From the NCBI GenBank assembly GCA_041608535.1, contig JBFISM010000041.1, positions 1 through 24,809 on the forward strand: 24,809 bases of DNA. The letters run 5' to 3'. The notes under the pieces are model-generated. The model did no database searches. It was given only the letters and a program-made list of their open reading frames with translations, and had not been told where the DNA came from. Positions 15,699 to 23,415 of this stretch are shown here, piece by piece. A program made the translations under genes and the position numbers. The DNA comes from JBFISM01 sp041608535 (GTDB lineage: Bacteria; Actinomycetota; Acidimicrobiia; Spongiisociales; UBA5794). Each line of letters opens with the position of its first letter. Position 1 is the first letter of the stretch.

Positions 15699-16847
15699 AT
15701 GTCGATCCGGCTGATCTACACCGTCAACTTTTTGCTGGCCGCATCCATCGGCTTGGTGTTCGTGTTCCTGGCCGACTTGCAGGAACGCCATGGCTTGGAG
15801 ACGTGGGAGCTGGGGATCGTGGCTGCGATGGGATTCCTGGCCGCCCTCCTGGCGCAGCTGCTCCTTGCGCCTCTGGCCGATCGGGGGCACATCGGCTCGC
15901 TCGCTGCCTTCGCCGTCGTTGCGGGTGTCGTGGGCACGCTCGGATTCGTGTTCGCCTCGGCAACGTGGACGCTGGCGCTGACTCGGGGCGTCGTCGGCAT
16001 CGGGCTCGGCTTGTACGGGGTGGCGGGGCGTAAGGCCATCATCGGTCCGGACACGACCGGGGCCGGATCGAGGCTCGGCACCTTTCTCTCCACCGGTGTC
16101 GCCGGCTTCCTGGTCGGCCCCCCGATTGGTGCCGCACTCGAACGCATCTCGTTCGAGGCCCCGTTCTGGGCGATAGGCATCGCCATCGCCATCGCCGGCG
16201 GTCCCGCAGTCCGCGCCATCTCGCGAACGGAAGTGGCGACGGCGCCCGTCGATTTCTCGGACATGGCGGAACTGCTACGGCGCCCCAGGGTGCAAGCGGC
16301 CGTCCTCTCCCAAGTGGCCCTGTTCGGGTTCATCGGTGTCTTCGACGCCACGGTCGACCGTTATCTGACAGATCTCGGGGCGTCGACCGATGCGACTGCG
16401 ATCGCACTGCTGGTCATCGGCTTCCCGCTGATAATCCTGCCAGCACGAGCCGGCACCATTGCCCAGCGTGTCGGTGGCTCCCGGGTGCTCTTCCCGGCGT
16501 TTGCAGCGATCATCCCGGCGATCGTGCTTTTCGGCGTCTTGGATTCCGTGGCGCTCGTCTCTGCGGCTGGTTTGATCGAGACAACCGGCGAGTCGTTCGC
16601 CTTTCTCGCTGTCGAGATCATCCTGCTCGAGGTCACCGGAGCGGCTCGAGCCGCAGTGGGGCACGCACTGCTCGAAGTGGCAGGTCTCCTCAGCGCAACC
16701 GTGACCGCCGCCTTCGGACCCCTGGTCTATGGCATCGGCGGGTCCGACGTGCTGTTCATCGGTTTCGCCGCACTGAGCGCTGCACTCATGGCCATCGCCT
16801 GGATGCGGTTGCGCGTCGGCTACGCGACTGAAGGAGCAGCCGCGTGA
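15699..16847 (+). CDS. MFS transporter
   Basis: A 382-aa, almost wholly hydrophobic protein with about twelve membrane helices in two halves, typical of a compact major facilitator superfamily carrier. MSIRLIYTVNFLLAASIGLV opens helix 1. LADRGHIG (about 59-66) lies in the helix 2-3 loop, where the MFS A-motif G-x-x-x-D-R-x-G/R-R normally sits, here in short form. LTRGVVGIGLGLYGVAGRKA is helix 4. A hydrophilic loop near 185-205 joins the halves. Substrate and direction are unknown, and efflux is as likely as uptake. The ATG at 15699 is the natural start but has only a weak ribosome binding site. It lies between the hairpin repeat and the secreted protease on the same strand. Confidence 0.82.
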   Translation: MSIRLIYTVNFLLAASIGLVFVFLADLQERHGLETWELGIVAAMGFLAALLAQLLLAPLADRGHIGSLAAFAVVAGVVGTLGFVFASATWTLALTRGVVGIGLGLYGVAGRKAIIGPDTTGAGSRLGTFLSTGVAGFLVGPPIGAALERISFEAPFWAIGIAIAIAGGPAVRAISRTEVATAPVDFSDMAELLRRPRVQAAVLSQVALFGFIGVFDATVDRYLTDLGASTDATAIALLVIGFPLIILPARAGTIAQRVGGSRVLFPAFAAIIPAIVLFGVLDSVALVSAAGLIETTGESFAFLAVEIILLEVTGAARAAVGHALLEVAGLLSATVTAAFGPLVYGIGGSDVLFIGFAALSAALMAIAWMRLRVGYATEGAAA

Positions 16848-16955
16848 CCACTGCGGTATCGGCAAAGTCTCGCCGGTCGGTGTTCTGCACACGTGAGCTA
16901 CGACGGCGTCCTCTTGGACGCTGATACGATCCCGGAAGACCGGAGGGAGATGAGC

Positions 16956-17846
16956 ATGAGAAGTCGGCTGCGGAGGCGCGTGTTTGCGTTGACCTTTGCC
17001 GTGTCCATGATGCTGGGCGTCATACCGGCGCTGGCCATCACCTGGGGCACACTCGACACCACCAACGAGTATCCGGCAGTCGGATCGATCATGGCCGACT
17101 GGCGGGTTCTCGGAGTGCCCGAGTTCGGTCTCGGTGTGTACTGCAGCGGCACGCTCATTCACCCTGCGGTGTTTCTCACTGCGGGGCACTGCGCCGAGGG
17201 TCTGGTCGAGGACGGCCTCATCGACGCCGACGGCTTCCCCCCGGCGGATTCGGACGTGTGGGTGAGCTTCGCCGCAGATCCATCCGACTTCGATCCTCCG
17301 CCGGACAAGACGCGGTGTGACACATGTGTCGACATCGTGCAGGTGGTCAACAGCCCGCTGTACAACTGGGGTCCGACGTCGGATCCGCACGACATCGCCG
17401 CCATCATCCTCGCCGAACCGGTGGCCGGCATCACCCCGATGCCCCATGCGGAGCTGGATGAGCTCGAGGATTTGCGCAAACCCGGGGTGCCGCGCAACGG
17501 CGCCAACCGAGAGCCGTTCACCGTCGTCGGATTCGGGGGCAGCTTCATCGATGCCCCGCCTTTCGACATCGAGTATCTCGATCACCGCCAGTACGCCGTC
17601 AGCGCATTCCAAAAGCTGCTCGACGCCTGGTTGGTGGTCTCCCAAAATCAGGCGAAGGGTGACGAGGGCACCTGTTACGGCGACTCCGGCGGGCCCATCC
17701 TGCGGGACATGGGAGGTGTCGAGACCGTCGTCGGCGTGACCTCGTGGGGCGATACTGCTTGCGTCGCCTCCGGCTTCTACTACCGCATCGACACCGCGGA
17801 ATCACAGGCCTTCATCGCCGACGTCATCGCCTCCGTGGAGAACTGA
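16956..17846 (+). CDS. Secreted trypsin-like serine protease (S1 family)
   Basis: A 296-aa preprotein. Residues 1-27 are a signal peptide: the basic MRSRLRRR, a hydrophobic core and an ALA cleavage site. The mature part has the chymotrypsin-fold triad: H78 in LTAGHC, D146 in PHDIAAI and S244 in GTCYGDSGGP. The YCSGTLIHP strand and VVGVTSWGDTAC support the S1 family. Four Cys near the active site suggest disulfides. The Asp six residues before the catalytic Ser, which confers trypsin specificity, is E238 in this case (KGDEGTCYGDS), so specificity is uncertain. ATG 16956 is preferred because GGAGG (16942-16946) lies nine bases ahead; ATG 16950 is too close, and a GTG at 16893 would hide the signal peptide. 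The protein would act outside the cell. Confidence 0.85.
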   Translation: MRSRLRRRVFALTFAVSMMLGVIPALAITWGTLDTTNEYPAVGSIMADWRVLGVPEFGLGVYCSGTLIHPAVFLTAGHCAEGLVEDGLIDADGFPPADSDVWVSFAADPSDFDPPPDKTRCDTCVDIVQVVNSPLYNWGPTSDPHDIAAIILAEPVAGITPMPHAELDELEDLRKPGVPRNGANREPFTVVGFGGSFIDAPPFDIEYLDHRQYAVSAFQKLLDAWLVVSQNQAKGDEGTCYGDSGGPILRDMGGVETVVGVTSWGDTACVASGFYYRIDTAESQAFIADVIASVEN

Positions 17847-17854
17847 ACCCAGCC

Positions 17855-17905
17855 GATCTGTCCCCCGCAGGGGGAAGACGGATCTGTCCCCCCCAGGGGG
17901 GAAGG
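17855..17905. repeat. Two tandem GATCTGTCCCCC hairpin repeats
   Basis: Two 25-base units, 17855-17879 and 17881-17905, each start GATCTGTCCCCC and continue through a short spacer to a G-run and AAG. Each forms a C-run/G-run hairpin. They begin nine bases after the protease stop codon and share their start with the hairpin at 15598-15627. Confidence 0.8.
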
Positions 17906-18010
17906 GGTCCCCTGCGGGAGTGCGCAGCACGAAGCAGGGGTAGGGGGCGAGGCGATCGCCCGCGGATGCTCGTGCCGCGACTCAGTCATCCTAGGACGGA
18001 ACCATGCCCC
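17906..18010. other. Spacer between the two repeat groups
   Basis: GC-rich sequence with short internal repeats of GCAGGGG/CCCCTGC and CGATCGCCCGCGG. No gene was recognised. Confidence 0.4.
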
Positions 18011-18069
18011 CCTACCTCCGAGCCCTTGCGGGCTCGCAGGGACCTTCCCCCCGTCGGGGGGACAGACCC
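18011..18069. repeat. 59/60-bp palindromic repeat, copy 1
   Basis: The unit starts CCTACCTCCGAGCCCTTGCG and carries two hairpins: GAGCCC-TTGC-GGGCTC, and a C-run paired with a G-run around GTC. It ends GACAGACCC. Copy 2 at 18121 is identical apart from one C fewer in the C-run. Confidence 0.85.
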
Positions 18070-18071
18070 AT

Positions 18072-18117
18072 GCCCACCGTGGGCGAAGCCAACTGCAACG
18101 CCTCGCCCTGGCGAGGC
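18072..18117. repeat. Two unrelated hairpins between repeat copies 1 and 2
   Basis: GCCCAC-C-GTGGGC (18072-18084) and GCCTCGCC-CT-GGCGAGGC (18100-18117) are both perfect inverted repeats. They lie between copies 1 and 2 and make the array dense in foldable RNA or DNA. Confidence 0.75.
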
Positions 18118-18120
18118 GCC

Positions 18121-18179
18121 CCTACCTCCGAGCCCTTGCGGGCTCGCAGGGACCTTCCCCCGTCGGGGGGACAGACCCA
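18121..18179. repeat. 59/60-bp palindromic repeat, copy 2
   Basis: Matches copy 1 (18011-18069) across its whole length, except for a C-run one base shorter. It follows copy 1 by 110 bases start to start. Confidence 0.85.
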
Positions 18180-18180
18180 A

Positions 18181-18238
18181 CCTTTACCTCAGAGCCATGC
18201 TGGCTCGCAGGGACCTTTCCGCGCCGGGGGACAGACAC
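18181..18238. repeat. 59/60-bp palindromic repeat, diverged copy 3
   Basis: It keeps the TACCTC start, a GAGCC-ATGCT-GGCTC hairpin, the GCAGGGACC centre and the GGGGGACAGAC end. Several bases differ from copies 1 and 2, including a compensated stem change that preserves pairing. It abuts the stop codon of the aldo/keto reductase. Confidence 0.7.
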
Positions 18239-19024
18239 TCATTGGCCCAGGGCGTCGAGCTTGGCCATGTCGGTGGCGGTGAGCGTGAAATCGAAGACGG
18301 CGGCATTGGCGCGGATGCGATCACCGTGACTCGATTTCGGAAGCGGGACCACATCGTGTTCGACCGACCAGCGCAACATCACTTGGGCCGGCGTGCGGCC
18401 GAGCCGGTCGGCGATGGCGGTCACGACGGGATCGTGCAGCGCGCGCCCTTTGGTCAGCGGCCGCCACGCCGTCACCTGAGCACCGAGCTGGCGGCAGCGC
18501 TCGATCACGGCGCGCCGCCGTGCATGGACGAACGGGTTGAATTCGATCTGATTCACCATGGGGACGACATCGGCGTGGGCCAGTAGCTCGTCCAGATCCC
18601 CCAGACCGTAGTTGGAGACACCGATGGCGCGAACAGTCTGGTCGGCGAGCCGTTCCTCCAGCAGACGCCATGTCTCGAGCCGCTCCCGGCCTCCCGGCCA
18701 GTGGATGAGCACCAGATCGATCGGATCCAGCTGTAGCTCGCGGTGGCTGCGGTCCAGTGCCTTGCCACTTCGCTCGTAGCCATGATCTGTGTTCCAGATC
18801 TTCGTGGTGACGAAGACTTCGCTGCGATCGAGGCCCGAGCTGCGCACGGCACGTCCCACCTGCTTTTCGTTGCCGTACATGGCGGCGGTGTCGATGTGCC
18901 GGTAGCCCGCTGCGAGTGCTTCTGTAACCGCACGCTCGGCGGCTCTCCCCCGCAGTTCCCAGGTGCCAAAACCCAGAGCCGGCATACCGACTCCGTTGGC
19001 GAGCGTTCGTACCGGATGATCCAC
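18239..19024 (-). CDS. Aldo/keto reductase (AKR5-like)
   Basis: A 261-aa NADPH-dependent oxidoreductase of the TIM-barrel aldo/keto reductase family, which reduces aldehydes and ketones to alcohols. The catalytic tetrad is complete: D45 (RHIDTAAMYGNE), Y50, K75 (VTTKIW) and H108 (VLIHWPG). VRAIGVSNYG (131-140) and MVNQIEFNPF (156-165) are the usual substrate/cofactor-strand blocks, and VPLPKSSHGDRIRAN (226-240) is the NADPH 2'-phosphate site. The length is at the short end, as in bacterial 2,5-diketo-gluconate reductase-type members. The GTG at 19024 is chosen because LANGVGMPALGFGTWELRG is the family start and the amidohydrolase stop is only 8 bases upstream. No strong ribosome binding site is present, suggesting coupling to the amidohydrolase. 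It is last in a GntR-amidohydrolase-AKR operon. Confidence 0.9.
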   Translation of the reverse strand: MDHPVRTLANGVGMPALGFGTWELRGRAAERAVTEALAAGYRHIDTAAMYGNEKQVGRAVRSSGLDRSEVFVTTKIWNTDHGYERSGKALDRSHRELQLDPIDLVLIHWPGGRERLETWRLLEERLADQTVRAIGVSNYGLGDLDELLAHADVVPMVNQIEFNPFVHARRRAVIERCRQLGAQVTAWRPLTKGRALHDPVVTAIADRLGRTPAQVMLRWSVEHDVVPLPKSSHGDRIRANAAVFDFTLTATDMAKLDALGQ

Positions 19025-19032
19025 GGCGTGGC

Positions 19033-20049
19033 TCAGCCGGTCTCGATGGAGAAGACCCTCACTGCGTTGCCGCCTTTCATCGCTGTTCGTTGCTCGTCGG
19101 AGAGACCTTCCACCCCATCGATGAGACCCATCGGGTCGGTCTCGCCCATGTCGAAGGGGAAATCCGTGCCGGCCATGATGCGGTCGGCACCGACGATATC
19201 GACGAGATGGCGCAGATACAGCGGCTGGAACACCATGGTGTCGTAGAAGAGTCGCTTCATGTAGTAGCTGGGCGGATGGTGGGGGATGTGGACCCGCGTT
19301 TCCGGACGCACCTTCCACGTGTGGTCGGCACGGGATGTGTAGAAGGGCAGATACCCACCGCCGTGAAGCAGGACGAGCTTCAGGTCGGGTAGCTCCTCGA
19401 ACAAGCCGGAGAAGATCATGCGATGGGCGGCAACCATCGTCTCCAGTGGGTTCCCGATGCAGTTCGTCATGAAGTAGTCGCCGAACCGGTGACTCTCTTC
19501 GTACCCGTTCGGGTGAATGATCACCGGGACGCCCTTGGCGGCCACCGCTTGCCAGAAGGGGCGAAAGCGAGCCTCGTCGAGGTTGTGGCCGGCCACGGTG
19601 CCCCCGATCTGCAGCCCTTTGAACCCGAGGTCGTCAACCGCACGGTCGAGCTCGGCGATAGCGAGATCGACATCCTGCAACGGCACGGTGGCGCCGAGCG
19701 CAACGAACCGGTCGGGACGATCGGCGACGGCCTGCGCCAGCTTGTCGTTCTGCATGCGCGCTGCCTCGGCCCCGGCCTTCGCCGGGGCCCAATACACGTA
19801 TTCCGACACGAATGTGGCCAGACCTTGGATCTGCACCCCCATGCGATCCATGTAATCGAGCCTGGATTGGGGGTCACGCAGCGGCTCCACGATGGTGGGG
19901 AACATCTTCTTGTTCTGAGCCTTCGAGTCCTCGCCCATGAAGTAGTCGTATGGCTCGTACTCGGGCCGGCGGTGCACGGCGACGAGATCGGCCACTTCGG
20001 GGGTAGCAAGATGGCAGTGGATGTCGACCGTCGGGGTGTCGCTTGGCAT
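19033..20049 (-). CDS. Amidohydrolase family 2 protein (ACMSD-like, possible decarboxylase)
   Basis: A 338-aa TIM-barrel metal enzyme of the amidohydrolase_2 group, which includes aminocarboxymuconate-semialdehyde decarboxylase (ACMSD), gamma-resorcylate decarboxylase and related hydrolases. Metal and catalytic residues are visible: H11 and H13 in VDIHCH, H179 in VIIHPNG, H229 in LLHGGGYLPF and D296 in AGTDFPFDMGE. In this group members often decarboxylate aromatic or unsaturated acids rather than hydrolyse amides, so the role is left open. The ATG at 20049 has AGGAGA about ten bases ahead. It lies 28 bases after the GntR gene and 8 bases before the reductase gene, forming one operon. Neighbouring dehydrogenase, reductase and transporter genes suggest breakdown of a small organic or aromatic acid. 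Confidence 0.88.
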   Translation of the reverse strand: MPSDTPTVDIHCHLATPEVADLVAVHRRPEYEPYDYFMGEDSKAQNKKMFPTIVEPLRDPQSRLDYMDRMGVQIQGLATFVSEYVYWAPAKAGAEAARMQNDKLAQAVADRPDRFVALGATVPLQDVDLAIAELDRAVDDLGFKGLQIGGTVAGHNLDEARFRPFWQAVAAKGVPVIIHPNGYEESHRFGDYFMTNCIGNPLETMVAAHRMIFSGLFEELPDLKLVLLHGGGYLPFYTSRADHTWKVRPETRVHIPHHPPSYYMKRLFYDTMVFQPLYLRHLVDIVGADRIMAGTDFPFDMGETDPMGLIDGVEGLSDEQRTAMKGGNAVRVFSIETG

Positions 20050-20077
20050 GGATCTTGGATCTCCTCTGCTCCGGCTC

Positions 20078-20761
20078 TCAATCGTCCAGCTGGAGGACCG
20101 AGCGGGGAATGTTCAGATGCTCCGAGATGCGCTCGACCGCCTGGTCCGAATCGTGGGCCTCGAGCGCATCGAGGATCGCAGCATGATCGCTGTTGGCGCG
20201 GTCCCGCAGATCGGGGGCCTGCTGGGACGCCGCACTCACATACATCACAGATGCATCGAGCAGGCCGCGCACGATCGTCAACAGGCGCGGCGATTCAGCG
20301 GCTGCATAGATGGTCAGATGGAAATCACGGTTGAGCGTCACCCACCCGGCCGACCCCGGATCAGCAAGCATGCGTTCGTGGATGCTGCGCGCCTTGGCGA
20401 GTTGGGTCGGGGTGATCCGTTCGGCGGCGAGCCGCATCGCTTCTACTTCGAGGATCATGCGCAGGTCATAGACCTCCTGCAGCTCGTCATTCGAGATCTG
20501 GTGGACGATTCCGCCGCGGTGGGGGTCGAACTGGATGAGCCCCTCCGACGCGAGGTCGCGGAGGGCTTCACGCACAGGTGTGGTGCTCACCTCGAGCTGC
20601 TCGGCCAAGTCGGCCTGGACGAGCCGGGTGCCACCAGCGATCTGCCCGCTCAAGATGGCCTGGCGCAGCGTCTCCCGCACGAACTCGTGTGCCGTCTGTC
20701 GTGAACCGCTGGGCGCGGGCGACAGCTGGATCTCACGGCCCGATTCGCTCGCTCTCGTCAT
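20078..20761 (-). CDS. GntR-family regulator, FCD (FadR) subfamily
   Basis: A 227-aa protein. Residues 22-88 are a GntR winged-helix DNA-binding domain: TLRQAILSGQIAGGTRLVQA, then STTPVREALRDLASEGLI and the wing around HRGG. Residues 95-215 are an all-helical FCD effector domain with candidate metal or ligand residues D146 and H148 (NRDFH), H193 and H215. FCD regulators usually repress a catabolic gene set until a small organic acid binds. The start at 20761 (ATG) is taken because MTRASESG begins the domain and sequence upstream is noncoding; the ribosome binding site is weak. It heads the operon with the amidohydrolase and reductase and is divergent from the dehydrogenase gene. It is clearly paralogous to the regulator at 21900-22589. 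Confidence 0.9.
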   Translation of the reverse strand: MTRASESGREIQLSPAPSGSRQTAHEFVRETLRQAILSGQIAGGTRLVQADLAEQLEVSTTPVREALRDLASEGLIQFDPHRGGIVHQISNDELQEVYDLRMILEVEAMRLAAERITPTQLAKARSIHERMLADPGSAGWVTLNRDFHLTIYAAAESPRLLTIVRGLLDASVMYVSAASQQAPDLRDRANSDHAAILDALEAHDSDQAVERISEHLNIPRSVLQLDD

Positions 20762-20836
20762 ACCCGGTGCGGTCCCCGCTCGAAGACGCTCGCACACCCC
20801 GGCCCCTGGCGAGCCGGTGCTGCACAATGCATTCGA

Positions 20837-20869
20837 TATTATCTGGTCCGGTTGCGACCGACCGGTCGC
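20837..20869. promoter_or_regulatory. Divergent promoter/operator region between GntR and dehydrogenase
   Basis: An AT-rich patch in otherwise GC-rich DNA (20831-20842) contains TATTAT on the plus strand and GATAAT on the minus strand, both close to a -10 hexamer. Beside it is GCGACC-GACC-GGTCGC (20854-20869), an inverted repeat with 6-bp arms. It is a candidate site for the neighbouring GntR regulator acting on both directions. No good -35 hexamer is seen. Confidence 0.45.
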
Positions 20870-20894
20870 ACGGGTGCATGGGGGTTCGATCGAG

Positions 20895-21896
20895 GTGAAG
20901 GCTGTGCAGGTGACCGCCCCGGGCAACGCCGAGTACACAGACGTGCGGGAACCGCCTCGAGGCGGAAACGCACTCATCAAAGTGCACCGAGTTGGTATCT
21001 GCGGCACCGACGTGAAGATCCTCAACGGCGGCATCCCGGCCCCATACCCGATAATCATGGGTCACGAGATGATCGGCGAAGTGGTCGATCCGGGCGATGT
21101 CACCATCGTCGACGCGGGCACACGAGTCCTGATCGACCCGGCGATCGCCTGCGGTCACTGCGACCTCTGCCGCATCGGTCGGATGAACATCTGTACGAAC
21201 GGCGGACTGTTGGGCCGCGACATGGACGGGGTGTTCGCCGAATACGTGACGGCGCCGGCGAGCCGGATCCTCGAAGTGCCCGACCACATCAGCGACAAGG
21301 GCTCGGGGGTCTTGCAGGTGCTGGGAACGACGGTGCACGCCGCCCGGGCCACGCCGGTGTTTCCCGGCGACATCGTTGCCGTGATCGGTCTCGGGGTTTC
21401 CGGCCTGTTGTTCGTCCAGCTACTCAAGGCAATGGGCGCAGTCGTCGTCGGCATCACCCGCTCAGCGTGGAAGCGCGAGCTCGCGGAGCAGCTGGGCGCC
21501 GACGCCACCGCCCCGCCCGCCGAGGCGCACTCGACCCTGGCAAACATGACGGCAGCGGACGGCGCCGACGTCGTTGTCGAAGCGGCCGGCAAGGAGCCGA
21601 CCCTGGCGCAGGCTATCGAACTGGCCCGCACAGGTGGCTCGGTGACAGTCTTCGGCACGCTGACCGGAGGCCAGGCGGGACTTCCGTATTACCAGCTGTA
21701 TCACAAAGAGCTGACCCTGCGGAATCCACGAGCGGCGATGACCGGCGACTACCAGCGCGGTATCGCTTTGGCAGCATCGGGCGCCGTTCAGCTCGACCCG
21801 ATCGTGACCCACCACCTGCATCTCCAAGACGCCGACGAAGCCTTCGCCACGGTCCAGGACGGGTCGGCGCTCAAGGTGCTGATGGAGGTGGGCTGA
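20895..21896 (+). CDS. Zinc-dependent alcohol/polyol dehydrogenase (MDR family)
   Basis: A 333-aa medium-chain dehydrogenase that oxidises an alcohol with NAD(P)+. The catalytic zinc site is C36 (GICGTD), H57 and E58 (GHEMIGEV). The structural zinc site is C86, C89, C92 and C100 (CGHCDLCRIGRMNIC). The Rossmann fold is VAVIGLGVSGLLFVQLLKAMG (161-181), followed by AGKEPTLAQAIELARTGGSV. The overall pattern resembles threonine/sorbitol dehydrogenases. The GTG at 20895 gives a natural KAVQVTAPG start; its ribosome binding site (GATCGAG) is weak. It is divergent from the first GntR gene and its stop is three bases from the stop of the second GntR gene. It was probably recruited to the same catabolic pathway; the substrate is unknown. 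Confidence 0.9.
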   Translation: MKAVQVTAPGNAEYTDVREPPRGGNALIKVHRVGICGTDVKILNGGIPAPYPIIMGHEMIGEVVDPGDVTIVDAGTRVLIDPAIACGHCDLCRIGRMNICTNGGLLGRDMDGVFAEYVTAPASRILEVPDHISDKGSGVLQVLGTTVHAARATPVFPGDIVAVIGLGVSGLLFVQLLKAMGAVVVGITRSAWKRELAEQLGADATAPPAEAHSTLANMTAADGADVVVEAAGKEPTLAQAIELARTGGSVTVFGTLTGGQAGLPYYQLYHKELTLRNPRAAMTGDYQRGIALAASGAVQLDPIVTHHLHLQDADEAFATVQDGSALKVLMEVG

Positions 21897-21899
21897 GAC

Positions 21900-22589
21900 T
21901 CAGACGCCGGACAACGACTCGGCCAGCGTGTCGTGGGTGAAGGTGAGGTGACCGATCGACGCCTGGATCGCCAGGTCCAGATCGTTGTTCTCCATCGCCT
22001 GGATGATCTCGATATGACCGTGGGCTGCACGCTTTCGGTTCTCCGGGTCGCTCTGCAAGAACATGCTCACGTACATGAGCCACGGTGCAGTCAGGCTCTC
22101 CAGGATCGCCAGCAGCCGGGGTGCTGGAGCCAGCCGCAACAGCACGTTGTGGAAATCGGTGTTGAGGGCGATCCAGTCGGCCGTCGAAGCCGCAGTCTGC
22201 AGCTGGCGCTGAATCGCCCACGCCTGCTCGACGGTTTCGGAAGTCACGTGGGGCCACGCCCGCCGGATCGCCTCGGGCTCCAGCAGCACCCGCAGCTTGT
22301 AGATCTCCTCCAACTCGTCGCGAGACAGCTCCCGGACCACTCCGCCTCGGTGCGGATCGAGACGCACCAGCCCCTCCGCGGCGAGGTCACGCAGCGCTTC
22401 TCGCACCGGTGTCGTTGACACGTCCAGGATCTCGGCGATCTCGGCCTGCACCAGACGGCTGCCACCGGTCAGCTCGCCCTCCAGGATCGCCCGTCGCAAC
22501 GTGTCGAGCACGAAACCGTGGACGGTGCGTCGGGCCGAGAACGGCCCGGATGCAGCGACCGCGGCGATCCGTTGCAGCTCGACAGTCAT
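21900..22589 (-). CDS. Second GntR-family regulator, FCD subfamily
   Basis: A 229-aa regulator with the same layout as the one at 20078-20761. The winged helix spans about residues 22-87: TLRRAILEGELTGGSRLVQA, STTPVREALRDLAAEGLV and the wing HRGG. The FCD domain spans about 93-214, with D145 and H147 (NTDFH), H192 and H214 as the candidate ligand residues. The recognition-helix region STTPVREALRDLA is identical in both proteins, so they may share or compete for operators, while the effector domains differ. It lies downstream of, and on the same strand as, the ABC transporter genes (70-base gap containing a short hairpin at 22620-22634), suggesting it senses the imported substrate. ATG 22589 is used; no strong ribosome binding site precedes it. 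Confidence 0.9.
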   Translation of the reverse strand: MTVELQRIAAVAASGPFSARRTVHGFVLDTLRRAILEGELTGGSRLVQAEIAEILDVSTTPVREALRDLAAEGLVRLDPHRGGVVRELSRDELEEIYKLRVLLEPEAIRRAWPHVTSETVEQAWAIQRQLQTAASTADWIALNTDFHNVLLRLAPAPRLLAILESLTAPWLMYVSMFLQSDPENRKRAAHGHIEIIQAMENNDLDLAIQASIGHLTFTHDTLAESLSGV

Positions 22590-22659
22590 GATGCACGTCG
22601 CTGATGAGACTCTGGCCTGCTGCCCTCACGGCAGTGCGAGCCGGCGGTGCCGACCTGGC

Positions 22660-23403
22660 TCATGTCGCGACCAGATCCAGCTCCTCGAACTTGCGCAACA
22701 CCTGGGCCTTGGACACCGCCACGGCCTCGTCGGAAGGATCGCGCGGGAACGGAAGGTCGATGGCCATGTCGTCCTCGAGCTGACCGCCCTTGGAGAAGAC
22801 CAGAATCCGGTTCGACAGCTCAACCGCCTCACCCACGTCGTGGGTGACGAAAACGATGGTCTTCCCCGTCGCTTTCCACATCTCGTGCAGCTCGCGGCGC
22901 AAGGTCCGTGCCGTGATGGCGTCGAGGTGGCTGAACGGCTCGTCCATGAACAGCACGTCGGGCTCCACGGAGAAGGCCCGGGCGATACCAACCCGCTGCT
23001 GCATGCCTCCCGACAGCTCGCCCGGGTACTTGTCGCCCTTGTCGCCGAGCTGAACCATGTCCAGGTACCGCTGGCAACGCTCTTTGGTGACCGAATCGCC
23101 CGGATCCTCCTGGACGAACAACAGGTTGTCCATCACGGTTCGCCATGGCAGCAGACGAGCCGCCTGGAACACGTAGCCACGCATTGCTTCCCGACCGCCC
23201 TGAGTGATCGAGACCACCCCCGAGGTCGGGGATTCGATCTGACTCATGATGTTGAGCAGTGTCGACTTGCCGCACCCGGACGGACCGACGATCGACACAA
23301 AGACGGAGCCGGAGATCTCGAGGTTGACGTCCTCGAGGGCAACGACCTTGTCCTCCCCGAGACCGAACTCCTTGTGGAGATGCTCGATCTTGATATCAGC
23401 CAT
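22660..23403 (-). CDS. ABC transporter ATPase (NitT/TauT, SsuB-like)
   Basis: A 247-aa ATP-binding protein that powers import across the cytoplasmic membrane. All motifs are present: Walker A GPSGCGKST (40-48), Q-loop VFQ (Q80), signature LSGGMQQR (130-137), Walker B VLFMDEP with D154 and E155, D-loop SHLDA (158-162) and the switch His THD (H188). The LLPWRTVMDNL stretch (84-94) is typical of nitrate/sulfonate/taurine-type importers. The start at 23403 has GAGGGAG eleven bases ahead. It follows the permease by 12 bases in one operon. The substrate is not fixed by sequence. Confidence 0.92.
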   Translation of the reverse strand: MADIKIEHLHKEFGLGEDKVVALEDVNLEISGSVFVSIVGPSGCGKSTLLNIMSQIESPTSGVVSITQGGREAMRGYVFQAARLLPWRTVMDNLLFVQEDPGDSVTKERCQRYLDMVQLGDKGDKYPGELSGGMQQRVGIARAFSVEPDVLFMDEPFSHLDAITARTLRRELHEMWKATGKTIVFVTHDVGEAVELSNRILVFSKGGQLEDDMAIDLPFPRDPSDEAVAVSKAQVLRKFEELDLVAT

Positions 23404-23415
23404 CGCTGTACTCCC

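Noticed and set aside
14379..15890. A 503-codon open frame on the minus strand
   Set aside because: It is antisense to the M24 and MFS genes, which show full catalytic motifs and membrane helices. Its composition is that of a GC-rich mirror frame.
17855..18238. CRISPR array
   Set aside because: The repeat copies differ in length and sequence, the intervals are irregular (110 and about 61 bases), there are no uniform spacers and no cas genes nearby. A REP-like hairpin array fits better.
18239..19318. A longer aldo/keto reductase starting at 19318
   Set aside because: The extra N-terminal residues overlap the amidohydrolase gene and are not family-like. The natural start LANGVGMPALGFGTWE lies just after GTG 19024.
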